DNA of 64,000 nt, taken from assembly GCA_946811185.2 (NCBI GenBank), contig OX328100.1:20758999-20822998 (forward strand). Reading direction: 5' to 3'. The stretch comes from Hippopus hippopus. Its lineage: Eukaryota > Mollusca > Bivalvia > Cardiida > Cardiidae. Each line of letters starts with the position of its first letter. The first letter of the stretch is position 1. A program made the translations under genes and the position numbers. Under the pieces are notes generated by a model. The model had not been told where the DNA came from. It searched no databases and saw nothing but the letters and a program-made list of their open reading frames with translations. This document shows positions 1 through 11,310 of the stretch, piece after piece.

Positions 1-206
1 CATTGGTCCCTACACTCTGTAGTATCTGTACTGTGTGATTTGCTCTCAATATCTGGCCTCTGATTTTTACTTTTACTCAGCTTCAAAGATCTATTTTGTA
101 ATGATCCATGTCAGAGTTACTTGGAATTTCTCATGAAGAAGAGGAAACAGTGAAGATCAGACTACACGCATGAATTTTCTTGAATTACACCGTCTACAAA
201 ACCATC

Positions 207-272
207 CTCTCTCTCTCTCCTCCCCCCCCCCCCCCCCCACCCCCCATGGTCCCGGTCCCGGTCCCGTCCCAA
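207..272. repeat. CT / poly-C low-complexity tract
   Basis: A CT run passes into a long C run and then three GGTCCC-like units. The reading frames across it are proline- or glycine-rich artefacts. Confidence 0.9.
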
Positions 273-372
273 AGCCTGATAGGAGTAACACCGAAAACCA
301 CCAGACCAATCCAACTTTGTCCATTATGCTGCCTTGACTTGCCTTGCTTTGAAACTGAAACAAGCAATTGCA

Positions 373-634
373 TGTAAGCCATACTCTGAAAAAGGGGTTT
401 AATAGATCTGCAAAAAGTATCGACTCATGTCAGACTGCGCATCTGTGGAGGCTGCAATGGGCCAAAACTTTATGCTATCTTTAAATTTTGTATATGTTAA
501 AGTACCATTCTACCTCGTGAATAAGTCATTTGTTATACAAAATGGATTTTATGGATCCACAATTATGTGATTACTTGCTTGGTATCATTCATCACGGAGA
601 TGCATTAAACCCCCTTTTGTCAGAGCATGGCTCA
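373..634 (+). mobile_element. family C MITE, full length
   Basis: Starts 'gccatactctg', passes the 'aaaaagtatcgac' hairpin arm and the 'atggatccacaattatgtga' block, and ends 'gtcagagcatggctcat'. The left hairpin arm is eroded (GTCAGACTGCGCATCTG), so the internal palindrome no longer pairs well. Confidence 0.8.
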
Positions 635-832
635 TGTGCTCAAGTAAAATATGTAAGGAGAGTCTGGTGTTTACTAATTACATTATGATGATGAGAAAAC
701 ATAAAACAGTGATATCGGTACAGGTCTGGTTACCGGTAAGTACCTAAGAAATATTTTTTTTTTAATGTGTAAGTCCATGTTGTACCATATTGTGATTATA
801 CCACAAGTTTCTTATGTTATTGACATGTGTTT

Positions 833-935
833 AACCCTTTACCACACAGTCCCACCTTAGAGCCACCTTAATATTGTCGTCTACAAATGCTTTCACTTTG
901 GAAAGGTCTACATTTTTCTTGTGTGATAAAAGGTT
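833..935 (+). mobile_element. family B deletion derivative without hairpin
   Basis: Has the family B head (TTTAACCCTTTACCACACAG) and tail (GTCGTCTACAAATGC ... AAAAGGTTAA), but the whole central palindrome is missing. It is about 103 bp against about 221. Confidence 0.8.
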
Positions 936-2324
936 AAGTATGTGATCTGTATATCAAAGAAGGTAGGTCAGTACATAACATTCTAATATGGACGACAGAC
1001 ATCTTACTGGGTTCATTGTCAAGGAAGAAAGCAAACCTCATGTGAATACATACTACCGATACATACAATTTTCGTCGAATATTTTGATATAGTGAAACTA
1101 ATATAAGCACACAGGAAATTAGTAAATTGAAAAAGTTACCCAAGACTGATCGTTGCATTTGACAAGCGTTTCTAACAATGAGGCATTGTAGACTAAACTT
1201 AAGACTGCACAGAAAGTGCAATGTGCTTAATACATGTATAGAGGGCCTGCAAAAGCATTTCAGAACCTTTGTTGTTTTTAGGATTACAAATGAGTCAATT
1301 AATACATTTAAAAAAAAGCTTCTATAGATTAGTTATTATGCCCAACTTCAACAGAAAGGGGTCTTTATTGCTGTGCTTGTATCAGTCGGTTGATTTGGTT
1401 GTTTGGTCAGTTAATCAATGCGTTGTATAACTAAACCATGACCAGGCACAAAGTAGATACTTGTTTGTCCTACATTCTTTGCAGTTTGTATAGATACGTA
1501 CCAGAATATGTAAATAAGCCTTTTTAATTTTATGAACATGGCAAAAGATACTAAACCGTATTTGTACTGGAGTGTACTTAATAGTTTGACATCAGCTCAA
1601 CATACTTGATAACTATGGATATTATGAAGCATAGATGGTCGGTTATGATTTTGGAGGCAAGGTCGAGATGAGTCAACATGACAATGTTATCTACGTCGCA
1701 GAATTTATCATTAAACAAAGCACATCTGAAAGGGGGCGCATATAATTATTAACCAAATCTTGTCACATTGACATATCCTAGTTCTGCAACAGGTATGATA
1801 TATTATGTCGTTGTAAATCAGCCCTATATTCTTCCTGCAGTTGCAAAACCAATGATCGTGTTCGAACAAAAGCCATTCTCTCGATTTTATATTTGCATTT
1901 CAAATCAAGAAAATAAGAAATTTATGATAAGAAATTTATGACAGGATGTGGCAGTTATATTAATGATAATAGACATACCTCATTCAAATAGGATCTGACC
2001 TCAAGTTTCTATCAACTTTATGGTGTCCCCAACCATTCTTTTGCATTTTGAGAGCTATACTAGTTTCTGTTTGCATATGGACATTGAAGATTAATGCATT
2101 GTATCTGTTTGCACTTACCATGCAGTCTGACCTTGAACCCTAACTGTTCTATATTTATAGAAGTATTTTTTGGAAGTAACCTGCCCGAAGAAGCCCTAAC
2201 AACGTGATAATTTGGTCTTTCCAACGACATAAAATGTCTTCAGTTCTCTGTCATGCTATGAATTAACAAAACACTCCTGAAACATAACAATCATGGTTGT
2301 TTCACTCATCTGCAAACCCAGAGT
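936..2324. other. no feature recognised
   Basis: About 1.4 kb of AT-rich sequence with no repeat family shared with the rest of the window and no convincing reading frame. Confidence 0.5.
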
Positions 2325-2540
2325 TTAACTCTTTAGCAAACGATAAAATTTTAGACTTGTCCAAATTGAAAGCACTTGCAGACAAAATATTAAACGTGAC
2401 TCAGAACTTGGAATTTGTTTTTGGACGGGTAGAAAACATTGTCGGAAAAGGAGAAAATGCTGGTTACCAGAATTTTCTCCTTTTTCCGTAATGTTTTCAA
2501 AGGTTTTTTTTTTTTAGGGTTGTTAAAAGTAAGGATTATG
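2325..2540 (-). mobile_element. family B MITE
   Basis: Begins TTAACTCTTTAGCAAACGA. The central palindrome is close to intact but with CATTGTCGG/CCGTAATG mismatches, and a T run replaces part of the right side. The terminal TTAA on the right is eroded. Confidence 0.85.
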
Positions 2541-3159
2541 TAGTATGTTATGAAAAGAATCTTGCAAAAGGAGACATGCAACACACAGTTTCACCTTGAA
2601 TAGCATGATCATGCGTGTTCATGTGTTAAACATGAATTCATGCTGATTATTTGTAAGTTACAGGGAAGTTTTCAAATTTGTCTATTGAAAATGTAATACA
2701 GGAAATTTTGAAGCGACTTTATCGAGTATCTGATATTGTTTGCAGACACCGTTTGTTTGTGCAGACGAAAAGTTTGTGCATGTTTTAGACAGAAACAACG
2801 GAACAAAAATAATTATGAATGGATCTAAAAGCCTGGGGATTGTTTGCCGTTCAGCAACAATAAATGTATTCAGTTTCATCTTGTATGGTTCATCATTACA
2901 TGGTTGTCCCTGCCATCGTGTTAATATTGTTCAAGTTTGAGATTTTCATTGTTCAAGGTACTCTGGCTTGTTTTTGTTAACGTTAAAAAACATCTAGAAT
3001 CACGCGTCTTTTTTTTATGATACATGTTACATGTATACATTTGTTGATTTTGAGTTCTGGTTAAAAAAAAAAAAATAATTTAATCAAGTTTTTCATCGAA
3101 GTCGCGTATTTGATTCAGAAATTGCAAAGTAAAGCTCAACAGTAAGCATTTAGTTTTGT
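2541..3159. other. no feature recognised
   Basis: Only homopolymer A/T runs (near 3010 and 3063) stand out. Confidence 0.4.
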
Positions 3160-3520
3160 TTGGAAAAAATACATCGTCCAAAACTTCGAGGACAAAAACG
3201 TTTTATCTGGGAAAATTACTTTTTCAAAACGTGTGGTTCAAAACGTCTCCAGCCAAAACATTTTACGTTTTCCAGAAAATTTGAAGTCCTGCTCAAAATG
3301 ACCGTTGCCAGAACGTCAAATTTCAGTCTTTTCAAAATGTGTTTGTCTGAAACACTATGCCTAAACTTTTTCATTCCGAAATGGCGTATGCTTAACTATA
3401 CCGTCTCTTTCGGGGGGGGGGGGGATTTAACCGTTCAAAAAGTGAAGTGCTACCACGAAAAGTACCTTGACAAGAGGGGGATCAAAACGGCTGTTAGTCA
3501 AAGCGTCTTGCTTTGTTTCT
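3160..3520. repeat. degenerate 'CAAAACGT' periodic repeat
   Basis: The word CAAAACG or CAAAATG recurs at roughly 15-30-base spacing together with TTTTC and GTC words, and a G run sits near 3412-3423. This reads as an old minisatellite. The 127-residue frame across it is probably incidental. Confidence 0.4.
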
Positions 3521-3540
3521 ATTGGAGTTTAAAGCCGTTT

Positions 3541-3775
3541 TAACAGCCTAGGTTAGACCACGATGGTCAGTGCACCTACACATATGTTTTCTGGCTTTCT
3601 CACACCAATACTGACACAATTTTCTTTCCAAGCCACTGACTGCTTTCTCACCTGCATCAGAGGTGAGAGGCGAAAAAATCGTGGGAGAGAGTTTGTCTCA
3701 ACCGGATATCGAATCCGCAACAACCAGGTCGCAGGTCAGATACGCTAACCACCGAGCTACCCGGCCGGGCGCCTC
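3541..3775 (-). mobile_element. tRNA-derived SINE (SINE-1)
   Basis: On the minus strand it starts with a tRNA-like head: GCCGGGTAGCTCGGTGGTTA (A box) and GGATTCGATATCCGGTTGAG (B box). The body carries the paired 'cagtgacttggaaagaaaat' and 'gtcagtattggtgtgaga' blocks. The same element lies in plus orientation at 55084-55352, about 80 percent alike by eye. Confidence 0.8.
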
Positions 3776-3867
3776 TTACTTGAGTCCATCTGCCAAGAAC
3801 TAAAACATAAACTGGTACCCATTTCATCTGAAACCGTACGATACACATCAATAACAGGCTGCCAGTT

Positions 3868-4080
3868 TAACCCTTATCCTGCAAAATAACTGAAATGAAA
3901 TTTTCCTTTCGGTAGTAAAAACCCCAATATTGCTCTTTCAAAGCTATGTTTTGGGGAATTATATCTCCTTATCGAGCAGTGTAGATCAAAGATCAGACTG
4001 CACGTTCTGTGCAGTCTGATCTTGATCGACACTGCCCGCAAAAGGTCTTAGAGTAGCGCTAAGCAGCCACAGGGTTAACT
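3868..4080 (-). mobile_element. family A MITE, full length
   Basis: TTAACCCTTATCCTGCAAAA on the left and GCTAAGCAGCCACAGGGTTAA on the right give terminal inverted repeats beside TTAA. The central hairpin is AGATCAGACTGCACG/TTCTG/TGCAGTCTGATCT. Confidence 0.85.
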
Positions 4081-4369
4081 GATACTCAGACGCCAGATGT
4101 GAGGAAAACAATTTCGTGAAAGATACATCTGATGACTTGAAATCAAAAACCACCAAAAAAGTTTTATGGCGCTTTAATTGTTTATCCAATTTAGATAATA
4201 TTAGACTCTTTTCTTTATCCTCTCATTGTTATAAATCACGGTTCGTTAGACCACCTAGAAATGCTGGGGATTATGTTTATTTACCCTTATACTCTCTACC
4301 GCCTGAGACATGCTGTAACAGACGTGCATTTGACTCTTTACAAAAGGACACATACTTTGTGTGATCGTG

Positions 4370-4450
4370 CAGAGTGAGCTTGTGGACAGTGTTTGTTTAA
4401 GGTCAGACTGCATGTTCTGTGCAGTCTGGTTGTGGTTAACGGCGTCCATA
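4370..4450 (-). mobile_element. family A fragment
   Basis: Only the hairpin (GGTCAGACTGCATG TTCTG TGCAGTCTGG) and its shoulders remain; both termini are lost. Confidence 0.65.
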
Positions 4451-4640
4451 AGACTAGTCAGTCATTCGCGAAGGAAAGGTTTACTTCGGTATACAAGCAA
4501 TGCCGTATGTGTGAATTAAACAACTACGACGTAACATTATAGGAAGACATTGTGGCAAATGGCAAACGTATTTAGTGTTAGCAATTACTCCGTTTGTCAC
4601 CATGTTTAAGTGCTTATATCATCCAAATGTATCAAATACG

Positions 4641-4838
4641 GTAATCCCTTTTACCACACAACCTGAACTTTCACGACCTTGACAATAAAGGCTTATGGAA
4701 ACAACCATCACTTTCTTCTTTTCCCAAATTGTTTCTACCATTTCAAAGACAAATCCCGTCATTTGCACCACAATGAGATTATCATCTGCACATGCTTTCA
4801 ACTTGAACTAGTCTCAAATCTTGTAGTCTGCTAAAGGG
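4641..4838 (+). mobile_element. family B MITE, hairpin eroded
   Basis: Head 'ccttttaccacacaacctga' and tail 'atctgcacatgctttcaact ... gtctgctaaaggg' are clear. The centre has lost most of the left hairpin arm. Confidence 0.75.
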
Positions 4839-5255
4839 ATGAAGCTCGATATGTGATCCTGTAATGTCTACGCCTTCGATGATAATTTTGTTTTATGTGA
4901 CAACTTTTGTATTTGTATACTTTTCCTTTTAGTTTTGAATTATGAACAGGGTGGTCATAATTCAACTATGAAGTCATCGTGAATCTAAGACTAATTGTTC
5001 AAATACTTTTATCATATCTGAAAGAAAATGCTTCCTGTGAAAGTTAACCACAAATGAAATGAACCTTTTCAGTTCATTCTTGCAGCTCCACAGAGCAAGG
5101 CCGAAATGTACAAGTACATTATTGTAAATTGTTATGATAAAGTGCTTAGGTGGTTAACGATGTGTTCAACAGTGTTACAGCTATTTTCTGGAGGCCAACG
5201 CAATAATCATCGCACTTTTTTTGTGTATATGTTTCTTAACCAATACCGTGAACTG
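4839..5255. other. no feature recognised
   Basis: AT-rich spacer between a B copy and a SINE. Confidence 0.4.
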
Positions 5256-5430
5256 GCGTCTATGGTTGTGAGGTAGAGCGTCTGCCTCGTTAGCAGGTCC
5301 CGAGTTGGATACCCGGGAGCGGGATTGTTCATTGGCCCACACGTTCGGCGCTAGTACTGGTGTATTTCCCAAGGAACAGAATTGAGAGAGATTGGTATAA
5401 GTTGTAAGAACTTGTTTCTCAATCAATGTA
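5256..5430 (+). mobile_element. tRNA-derived SINE relic (SINE-2)
   Basis: The head has an A-box-like TGTGAGGTAGAGCGTCTG, a loop-like CCTCGTTAGCAGG and a B-box-like GAGTTGGATACCCGGGAGC. The 3' part ends 'gaacttgtttctcaatcaat'. It does not fold as an intact tRNA. Confidence 0.55.
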
Positions 5431-6086
5431 AAATATGTTTAAACTAACTACTACCATAATTATACAGCTTGCCTTCCCAAACACTGTCTGCTTTCCCACA
5501 TAAAGCACAAAGGATACCAACGTGATAGTACGAATCATGAGGCAATAACTATCCACTATTCAGTTAGAGAGAGAGAGAGAGAAGGGAAAATAACGAACCG
5601 TGTAATATCATGTTCTCTTCGTGAATCTTGATTCGAAAGTCTTCTGCGAAACAAAAAAGGCGGGAAATGGTGTGAGGTTACAAGGTGACTGGCTAAAACA
5701 GCTGTTGTATCATTTACCTTCGTCTGGCTCTCCGCTGTGAGTGATATGACACGTTCAGACCGTCACATATTTTTAACTCTACACCATTAAATCCATTACC
5801 ACCTGCAACCGTCTTCTTCGTCTTGAAATAGACCACTTTGGAAAACACTGTGACATTAGGAGAAATTGATCGTTGCGGGCAACTTCTAATTTTGCCTCCA
5901 TGTTTTCACGTGACTGTTTTCATAATTCAAATCTAAATTGATTTAAATAAAACGAAGAGTCAAAGAGATTTGATGCAAATTGGTTTCAGCGACTTGGAAG
6001 TTGCAACCCAATACCAATACATATGGGAGTTTGCAGTGCTGCAAGAGACGGTATTAAACATTGTGAGAAAACATCGATGTATCTCT
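5431..6086. other. mostly featureless; short (GA)n
   Basis: A (GA)n run sits at about 5567-5583. Nothing else is recognised. Confidence 0.4.
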
Positions 6087-6240
6087 TACCCTTAGGCTGC
6101 TAAGCGCGACTCACTGACCTTTCGCGGACAGCGTACATCAAGATGAGACTGCACAGAACTTGCAGTCTCATCTTGGATCTACACTGTCCGATAAGGAGGC
6201 GACTTTCCTCCAAATATACTTTCCAATCAGCACTTACTTT
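6087..6240 (+). mobile_element. family A MITE, 3' truncated
   Basis: CCCTTAGGCTGCTAAGCGCG start and full hairpin with substitutions (GATGAGACTGCAC). Similarity stops soon after 'ccgataagga'. Confidence 0.8.
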
Positions 6241-6584
6241 TCACGTTCTCCTTTCCTTTGAGAAATCAGGAATTTTTTGCCACATTGTTTCCGTTTTCGT
6301 TTTCTTCTGAAAATGGTCTCTATGATAAGAATTGGATGAAGACAGTCTTTGCGTTATTCTTTCCATTTACCGATAAAACACTGATTGTATCTGTCAAGAA
6401 TTTCCGAAGTAAGTCAAAATTGATGAAACAACTGACAAGGCTTTAATCTAAATCAAGTCAAGTAAAAGTCTTGCGTAACATCTCATCTCAACAGTGACAA
6501 ATACAATCGTAATTTTCTGTTACCATCTTTCTTTTCTGCGTCACCAATAAGTCTTTTAATTTCAAGGATGACTTAACAGTGTTT

Positions 6585-6668
6585 AAGCAGCCAGTGTAGA
6601 CTAAGATCAGTCTGCACAGAACGTTGAGTCTGATCTTGAAGCTACACTGCCGGATACCACAGATTAAC
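6585..6668 (+). mobile_element. family A fragment
   Basis: Hairpin core AGATCAGTCTGCACAGAACG with decayed right arm; flanks lost. Confidence 0.65.
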
Positions 6669-6716
6669 GCTGGCTTACCTGGCAAACACGAATTCAGAGC
6701 TACATTTTGATTTTTC

Positions 6717-7083
6717 ACGAGCTTTTAAATGCTGGATTCGTCTGGTAACTGATTGACCGAGTCATGCTCTGTGAAAAAAGGATTAAATGCATCTACAAAA
6801 AGTATCGACCAATCGACCAAAAGTATCGACCAGCCCGCGCAGGCTGACATGGGTCGAAACTTTTTGCTATTAGTCAATTTTTTCTGCATGTCAAAGGACC
6901 ATTCTGTCTCAGGATTTATTGGGCTGTTAGACGCGAAAGATTGTATGGATCCATAATTTGCTTGGTATTATGTATTACAAAGATGCATTAAACACCTTTT
7001 TGCTAGAGCATGACATGTATGAATATATTTTTGAGTTCGTAGCAGCTTTTAAAAGCTGGATTTGTATGGTAACTAATTAACTT
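6717..7083 (+). mobile_element. family C MITE flanked by long direct repeats
   Basis: The C element spans about 6759-7014. It carries a small internal duplication (AAAAGTATCGACC twice). About 35-40 bases on each side repeat directly: 'gagcttttaaatgctggatt' near 6719 and 'cagcttttaaaagctggatt' near 7044, both followed by 'ggtaactgattga'-like text. That is far longer than a normal TA target duplication. Confidence 0.75.
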
Positions 7084-8345
7084 TTAAAGTTCCCAAGAAC
7101 ACAACAAATAATTTAAAGTGCGGAATAAAGAAGTGCCATCGACAAATGATTGATTACGAATTACAAACCACAGGCAAGGATAGTACTAGATACTTGGGCT
7201 GATTATAACCGAAGGAAATGAATAGCTGTATAAAAACGATTAATGAGCATATTTGTAGATCATTAAACAACAGTTAACGACTTGCTAGAGCGACCTCAAT
7301 TGACCCAGCCATTCAATATCCCCTCTTCACTTCGTGCAGTTGTATTTGAATCTTGTTTTAGCCGGGCTCTACTCCATTACTTTAACAGTGATCACCCGGA
7401 AGTGCTTGGCGCACTACTGTCAAAACATGTAATTATACCTAAAAATGTTTGAGATCCGAGTGTATGCTGCTATTAAAGGAGATAATGGCGCAAGTCGTAC
7501 CGGACTTTGTAAATCTATTAGGTATCTAGCATAATTTATTGCAGTATGAAAATTGAAAACAATTTCAAGAATCAAAACCTTGTAAATCCTACATGTACGT
7601 ATGTTATTCACTACTTTTAGAAGTCCTAATAGTTTCTTTTATATCTGCAACCATTGAATGCAATCATCAAAATTTGTCTCCCAATACGAGTTTGAAAGAG
7701 CAGCCAATCCTTTTCTAGCAATCGTTTTAATTATCATTGAGGAGGACTTTACTTTCATATATTTGTGCTAAGTTTTCTTTTGCCTTTAACTCAGTTAGAC
7801 GCTGTAAAACTTTTTTTTCGGGTTGATTTGAATTGAAACCTCTCGGTAATTCGATACTGGACCAGGCAAACTGTGAACAGGAATCCATCTTTACTTACAT
7901 TTTGATTTGAAGGCGTCATTTATAATGTCACGAGTTGACAGATGAAGTATCGTTTTTCCACCCATATAGGGTACTTTAAATAAATGTCTGAAACTTGCTG
8001 ATTAAAGGAGCGGACAATTTATCAAACGATGAAAGTAATAAAAGCGGTTTTTGATACTGGTGGAACTGATGAATAGTGGGGTGTCCTGTTGAAACAATAC
8101 CCTGGTCAAGAGTTTGACATTTCAGGTAGAGATAGCTATCTACGTGTATGGTCACTTTAAAATTAACTTTGCAGATAAAGAAACTTGGCAATACAATGGA
8201 CATACCAGTAGAATTTTTTAGATGATTAAAATTGTTTCAAGTGCACCTGTTGTACGGGATCTATACCGTTATTGTAGTCGATATGTATAGCCTTAATGGT
8301 GGAAACGTTCAGTGGTAAAGTATTTTCTATCCCTCAAGTGTATTG
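7084..8345. other. no feature recognised
   Basis: 1.26 kb of unique-looking AT-rich sequence without a convincing reading frame. Confidence 0.45.
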
Positions 8346-8585
8346 AAGGTCTGGCGTGCCTCAGTGGTAATGTGTAGGACCCGTAGCTTGGAGGCCCCGG
8401 GTTTGAGCCAAACTGGAAGCACTGGGTTTTTCGTGTGGATGTCCCTGGGCAAGACACTTCAGAGTTCTAGTCTAGTAATGGTGAAACCCAGGACTTACAT
8501 GAATAAGCAAGCTGTTGCTGTGATATAACAAAAAAATGTTGAAAGCGGCGTTTAGCACCAATTAATGAATCAATTAATCTCTGGT
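8346..8585 (+). mobile_element. tRNA-derived SINE (SINE-3)
   Basis: A-box-like GCGTGCCTCAGTGGTAATGT and B-box-like GGGTTTGAGCC are followed by the body 'ctgggcaagacacttcagag'. The 3' end is 'tgatataacaaaaaaatgtt ... aaagcggcgtttagcaccaa', with an AATC-type tail. Confidence 0.7.
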
Positions 8586-8587
8586 AT

Positions 8588-8700
8588 ACTGTAGACGGTT
8601 TATGACCTAGTCCGCGCAGGCTGGCCCGTTTCGGAACTTTGTTGCGGGTAAATTTTCTGTATGTCAAAGGACTATTTTCCGTTATGCTTGATATAATTCA
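8588..8700 (+). mobile_element. family C fragment
   Basis: Keeps the right hairpin arm (GTCCGCGCAGGCTGG) and 'gtcaaaggactattttccg', then fades. Confidence 0.6.
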
Positions 8701-8994
8701 TCGTTAAGAATCACTAAAACCCCAATTCATAGAGCGACACTCGTATGATAGTATTGTAGTATTTTTCGATATTGAAATCAGACCTGCCTTAAGATCTAGT
8801 TATTCTACAACGAATAAAACTTGAATAATTACAAGACCTGAAATATTTGAACTGTTAAAACAATACAATAAAAACCCTGATTTACGTTCTGTGTGTCCAC
8901 ATAGAAAGAACTTTATGTTGACACGAAACCTAATTTACGAGATCTTATACATTACTTAGTCTCTTGTATCGGGCCTGTGGAGAAGTAAAATAGT

Positions 8995-9080
8995 TCATCT
9001 TGCTATTGCGAGGAACGTAGATCAAGGTTAGACTGCACAGAATGTGCAGTCTAATTTATGGCCTAGGCTGTCCGATGTTC
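8995..9080 (+). mobile_element. family A fragment
   Basis: GTAGATCAAGGTTAGACTGC ... GTGCAGTCTAAT hairpin with decayed shoulders. It lies about 90 bases before a fuller copy in the same orientation. Confidence 0.65.
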
Positions 9081-9162
9081 TGATCAGAGATTCTGACTTA
9101 AATTGTTTTCATCACAGATACGCGGATCTTTTTTATATCGAATAAAAAAGTCCGTTTCATTT

Positions 9163-9366
9163 ACGCTTAGGCTGCTAAGCACGACTCAGGGACCTTTTGC
9201 GGACAGTGTAGATCAAGATTAGACTGCACAGAACGTGCAATCTGATCTTGGATCTATACTGTACGATAAGATGCTTTCCCCATAAGATAAAATTGAAATA
9301 GCAACATTTGCGGTTTTGCTATCGACATGAAAGTTTCATTTCACTAATTTAGCAGGTTAAGGGTTT
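9163..9366 (+). mobile_element. family A MITE, near full length
   Basis: Runs from TTACGCTTAGGCTGCTAAGC to TTAGCAGGTTAAGGGTTTAA. Hairpin arms AGATTAGACTGCAC and GTGCAATCTGATCT carry two mismatches. Confidence 0.85.
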
Positions 9367-9864
9367 AATTTCACCGTAAGGGTTGCTATGAACAATAGTG
9401 GTTAATTTGGAGGTGTAAACGTATGCAGACAAGCTTATGATAATATTGGACGAATTTACGAGCGCCTTGACTCCTTTGTATGGCAGAAGATGGACAAGGC
9501 CTTAATGTGTGGTCTCTAAAAGTCAACGTTAATAAGGCCTAACATTTTTGTTTACTTCCTTTTTTTTCGACTGAACGCTAATACGGTGCTCCACGAGACT
9601 TAGTAGTTCAGCGGCAAATATATTAGCCTAGGCATGGTCCAGGCGTTAATAATCTTTTAATCACTCTTTATCGCGGTCTCCTTTCACGGTGCATACAGAT
9701 CCTCGGCAAAATGGTTTTTCGAATTAATACCTCATCTCCTGTTTTTTGACAAAGTATTGACTGAATATCATTCGTCACAACTCGGCCGATTCCGTACCAA
9801 CATCTAACTTGATAATCGGATCACCCGAGGTATGCCGAATGGACCGAATAGAAAGGTTTTCAGC
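9367..9864. other. no feature recognised
   Basis: Spacer between an A and an H element; nothing shared elsewhere was seen. Confidence 0.4.
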
Positions 9865-10123
9865 TCGGCTGTTTTCGAAGAAAACGTCGAGGTAATGTCG
9901 AAGCCCTGGCGTCGTCTGCGTCGTCGTCGTTCAAAAACTTTAAAATTTTATCTCTGTTTATACTGAAAATATTTACTTCAGATTTGGCCAGAGTTGTTAA
10001 CTATTAAATAGAGAACACATACAGAAAGGGTAGATAACCATTAAAGTATTTTTGCCACAGTTATGCCCCTTTTTTGACTTAAAACTTTCACTGAAATTAA
10101 AACAACTGCAGCCAAGTGTTCTT
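9865..10123 (+). mobile_element. family H repeat, full length
   Basis: Family H runs from 'cagctcggctgttttcgaag' through GTCGTCTGCGTCGTCGTCG, 'acttcagatttggccagagt' and 'cacagttatgcccctttttt' to 'caactgcagccaagtgtt'. There is no obvious hairpin or tRNA head, so the class is unknown. Confidence 0.75.
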
Positions 10124-10138
10124 CTTATCTTATGGACA

Positions 10139-10257
10139 TGATTAAACATGCGGACAGTATAGATAGAATATCAGACTACACGTCCTGTGCAGTCTGATCT
10201 TGATCTATGCCGTCCGCAAAAGTCTTTCTTTCCGCTTATGACGCTGAAAGGGTTAAG
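10139..10257 (-). mobile_element. family A variant (A') right half
   Basis: Hairpin ATATCAGACTACACG/TGCAGTCTGATCT, then 'gtccgcaaaagtctttcttt' and the terminus GACGCTGAAAGGGTTAA. This terminus differs from standard A (GCAGCCTAAGGGTTAA) and marks a subfamily seen again at 39.1 and 60.4-60.8 kb. Confidence 0.7.
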
Positions 10258-10467
10258 ACACAGCATTTGTAATTCGAGAGGTCGTGGGTTCTAGGAATGT
10301 TCCTGCTGACTGCCTCGATCACGTGGAAATGTACTTGTGCTTCGTGCTTCAGGGCTAAAGCCTTGAATTTTGTAAACCTTCGAAAATGCATGTACCTGTG
10401 AGCTTTCGCCGTGATATAACTGAAAAACTAATGACAGCGGGTTAAAATGCCACTTAAAATTAATACT
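10258..10467 (+). mobile_element. SINE relic
   Basis: A B-box-like GTCGTGGGTTCTAGG near the start and the shared 3' block 'cgtgatataactgaaaaact ... gacagcgggtta' match the SINE-3 tail. The tRNA-like head is largely lost. Confidence 0.5.
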
Positions 10468-10549
10468 TAGAACGCCGAATAAACCAAACAGATACTTTCA
10501 GACATTACGCTCTGATAAGTGCATTTTCAAAGTTACTTTGGAATGTATA

Positions 10550-10650
10550 AGCAAAGCGCACGGTATAGGTTAAAGACCAGACTGTGCAGTCTGATCTTGA
10601 TTTACACTGACCTGAAAAGCAAATATAGTTTAAAGGTATTTTAGGGGTTA
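10550..10650 (-). mobile_element. family A fragment with shortened loop
   Basis: AGACCAGACTGTGCAGTCTGATCTTG: the usual CACAGAACG centre is gone, so the two arms meet almost directly. Confidence 0.65.
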
Positions 10651-10766
10651 ACGACCTTATTTTCGGCTCTTGACACGTGCAAAATGAAACCTTCTGTCAT
10701 GTCCAAAGCTGTATTTTGTTCAGTACTTTCATCTAAATTTATGTCAGAGGGGCTGATATCTCTATA

Positions 10767-11038
10767 CGAGCCATGATGCACTGTGAAAAAAGGGGATTTA
10801 ATGTATCTATGTATCTGCAAAAAGTATCGACGCAGGTCAGCTAGCGTATTCCGCGTAGGCTGACCTGGGTCGAACTTCTTACTTTTGGTCAGTTTTCTGC
10901 TTGTCTAAGGAACATTCTACTGGATTCAGCCGGTTGTTAGACAAAATCGAATTTATGGATCCATGGTCAAGTGATCACTTACTTGGTATACTGTTTTGTA
11001 ACGGAAATGCATCAAACCTCATTTTTGCCAGAGGTTAG
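10767..11038 (+). mobile_element. family C MITE, full length
   Basis: GAGCCATGATGCACTGTGAA to TTTTGCCAGAGGTTAGC. 'gtatctatgtatctgcaaaa' shows a short local duplication. The hairpin is interrupted (CAGCTAGCGTATTCCGCGTA). Confidence 0.8.
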
Positions 11039-11082
11039 CACTTCTTATTATTACACAGCATGCAAGCAGAGGCTGGCTGGTT

Positions 11083-11310
11083 TAACTCTTTACCAAACGA
11101 CAAAATCTCAGACTGGTCCAAATTTAAAGCATTTGCAGACGACAAAATAAACGTGACTCAGAAATTGAAACTTGACTTTGGAAGAGTAGAAAACTTTGTG
11201 GGAAAAGGAGAAAATGCTGGTTACCAGCATTTTCTCCTTTTCCCACAGTGTTTTCAGAAGGCTTCTTCCTTGGGGTCGTAAAAACCAGGGATTGTTTGGT
11301 AAAGGGTTGA
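11083..11310 (-). mobile_element. family B MITE, full length
   Basis: TTAACTCTTTACCAAACGAC on the left and GGATTGTTTGGTAAAGGGTT on the right. The palindrome is perfect over GGAGAAAATGCTGG/TTACCAGCATTTTCTCC and decays only at its outer edge. Confidence 0.9.

Noticed and set aside
180..377. Proline- and glycine-rich short frames at the window start
   Set aside because: They read a CT/C microsatellite.
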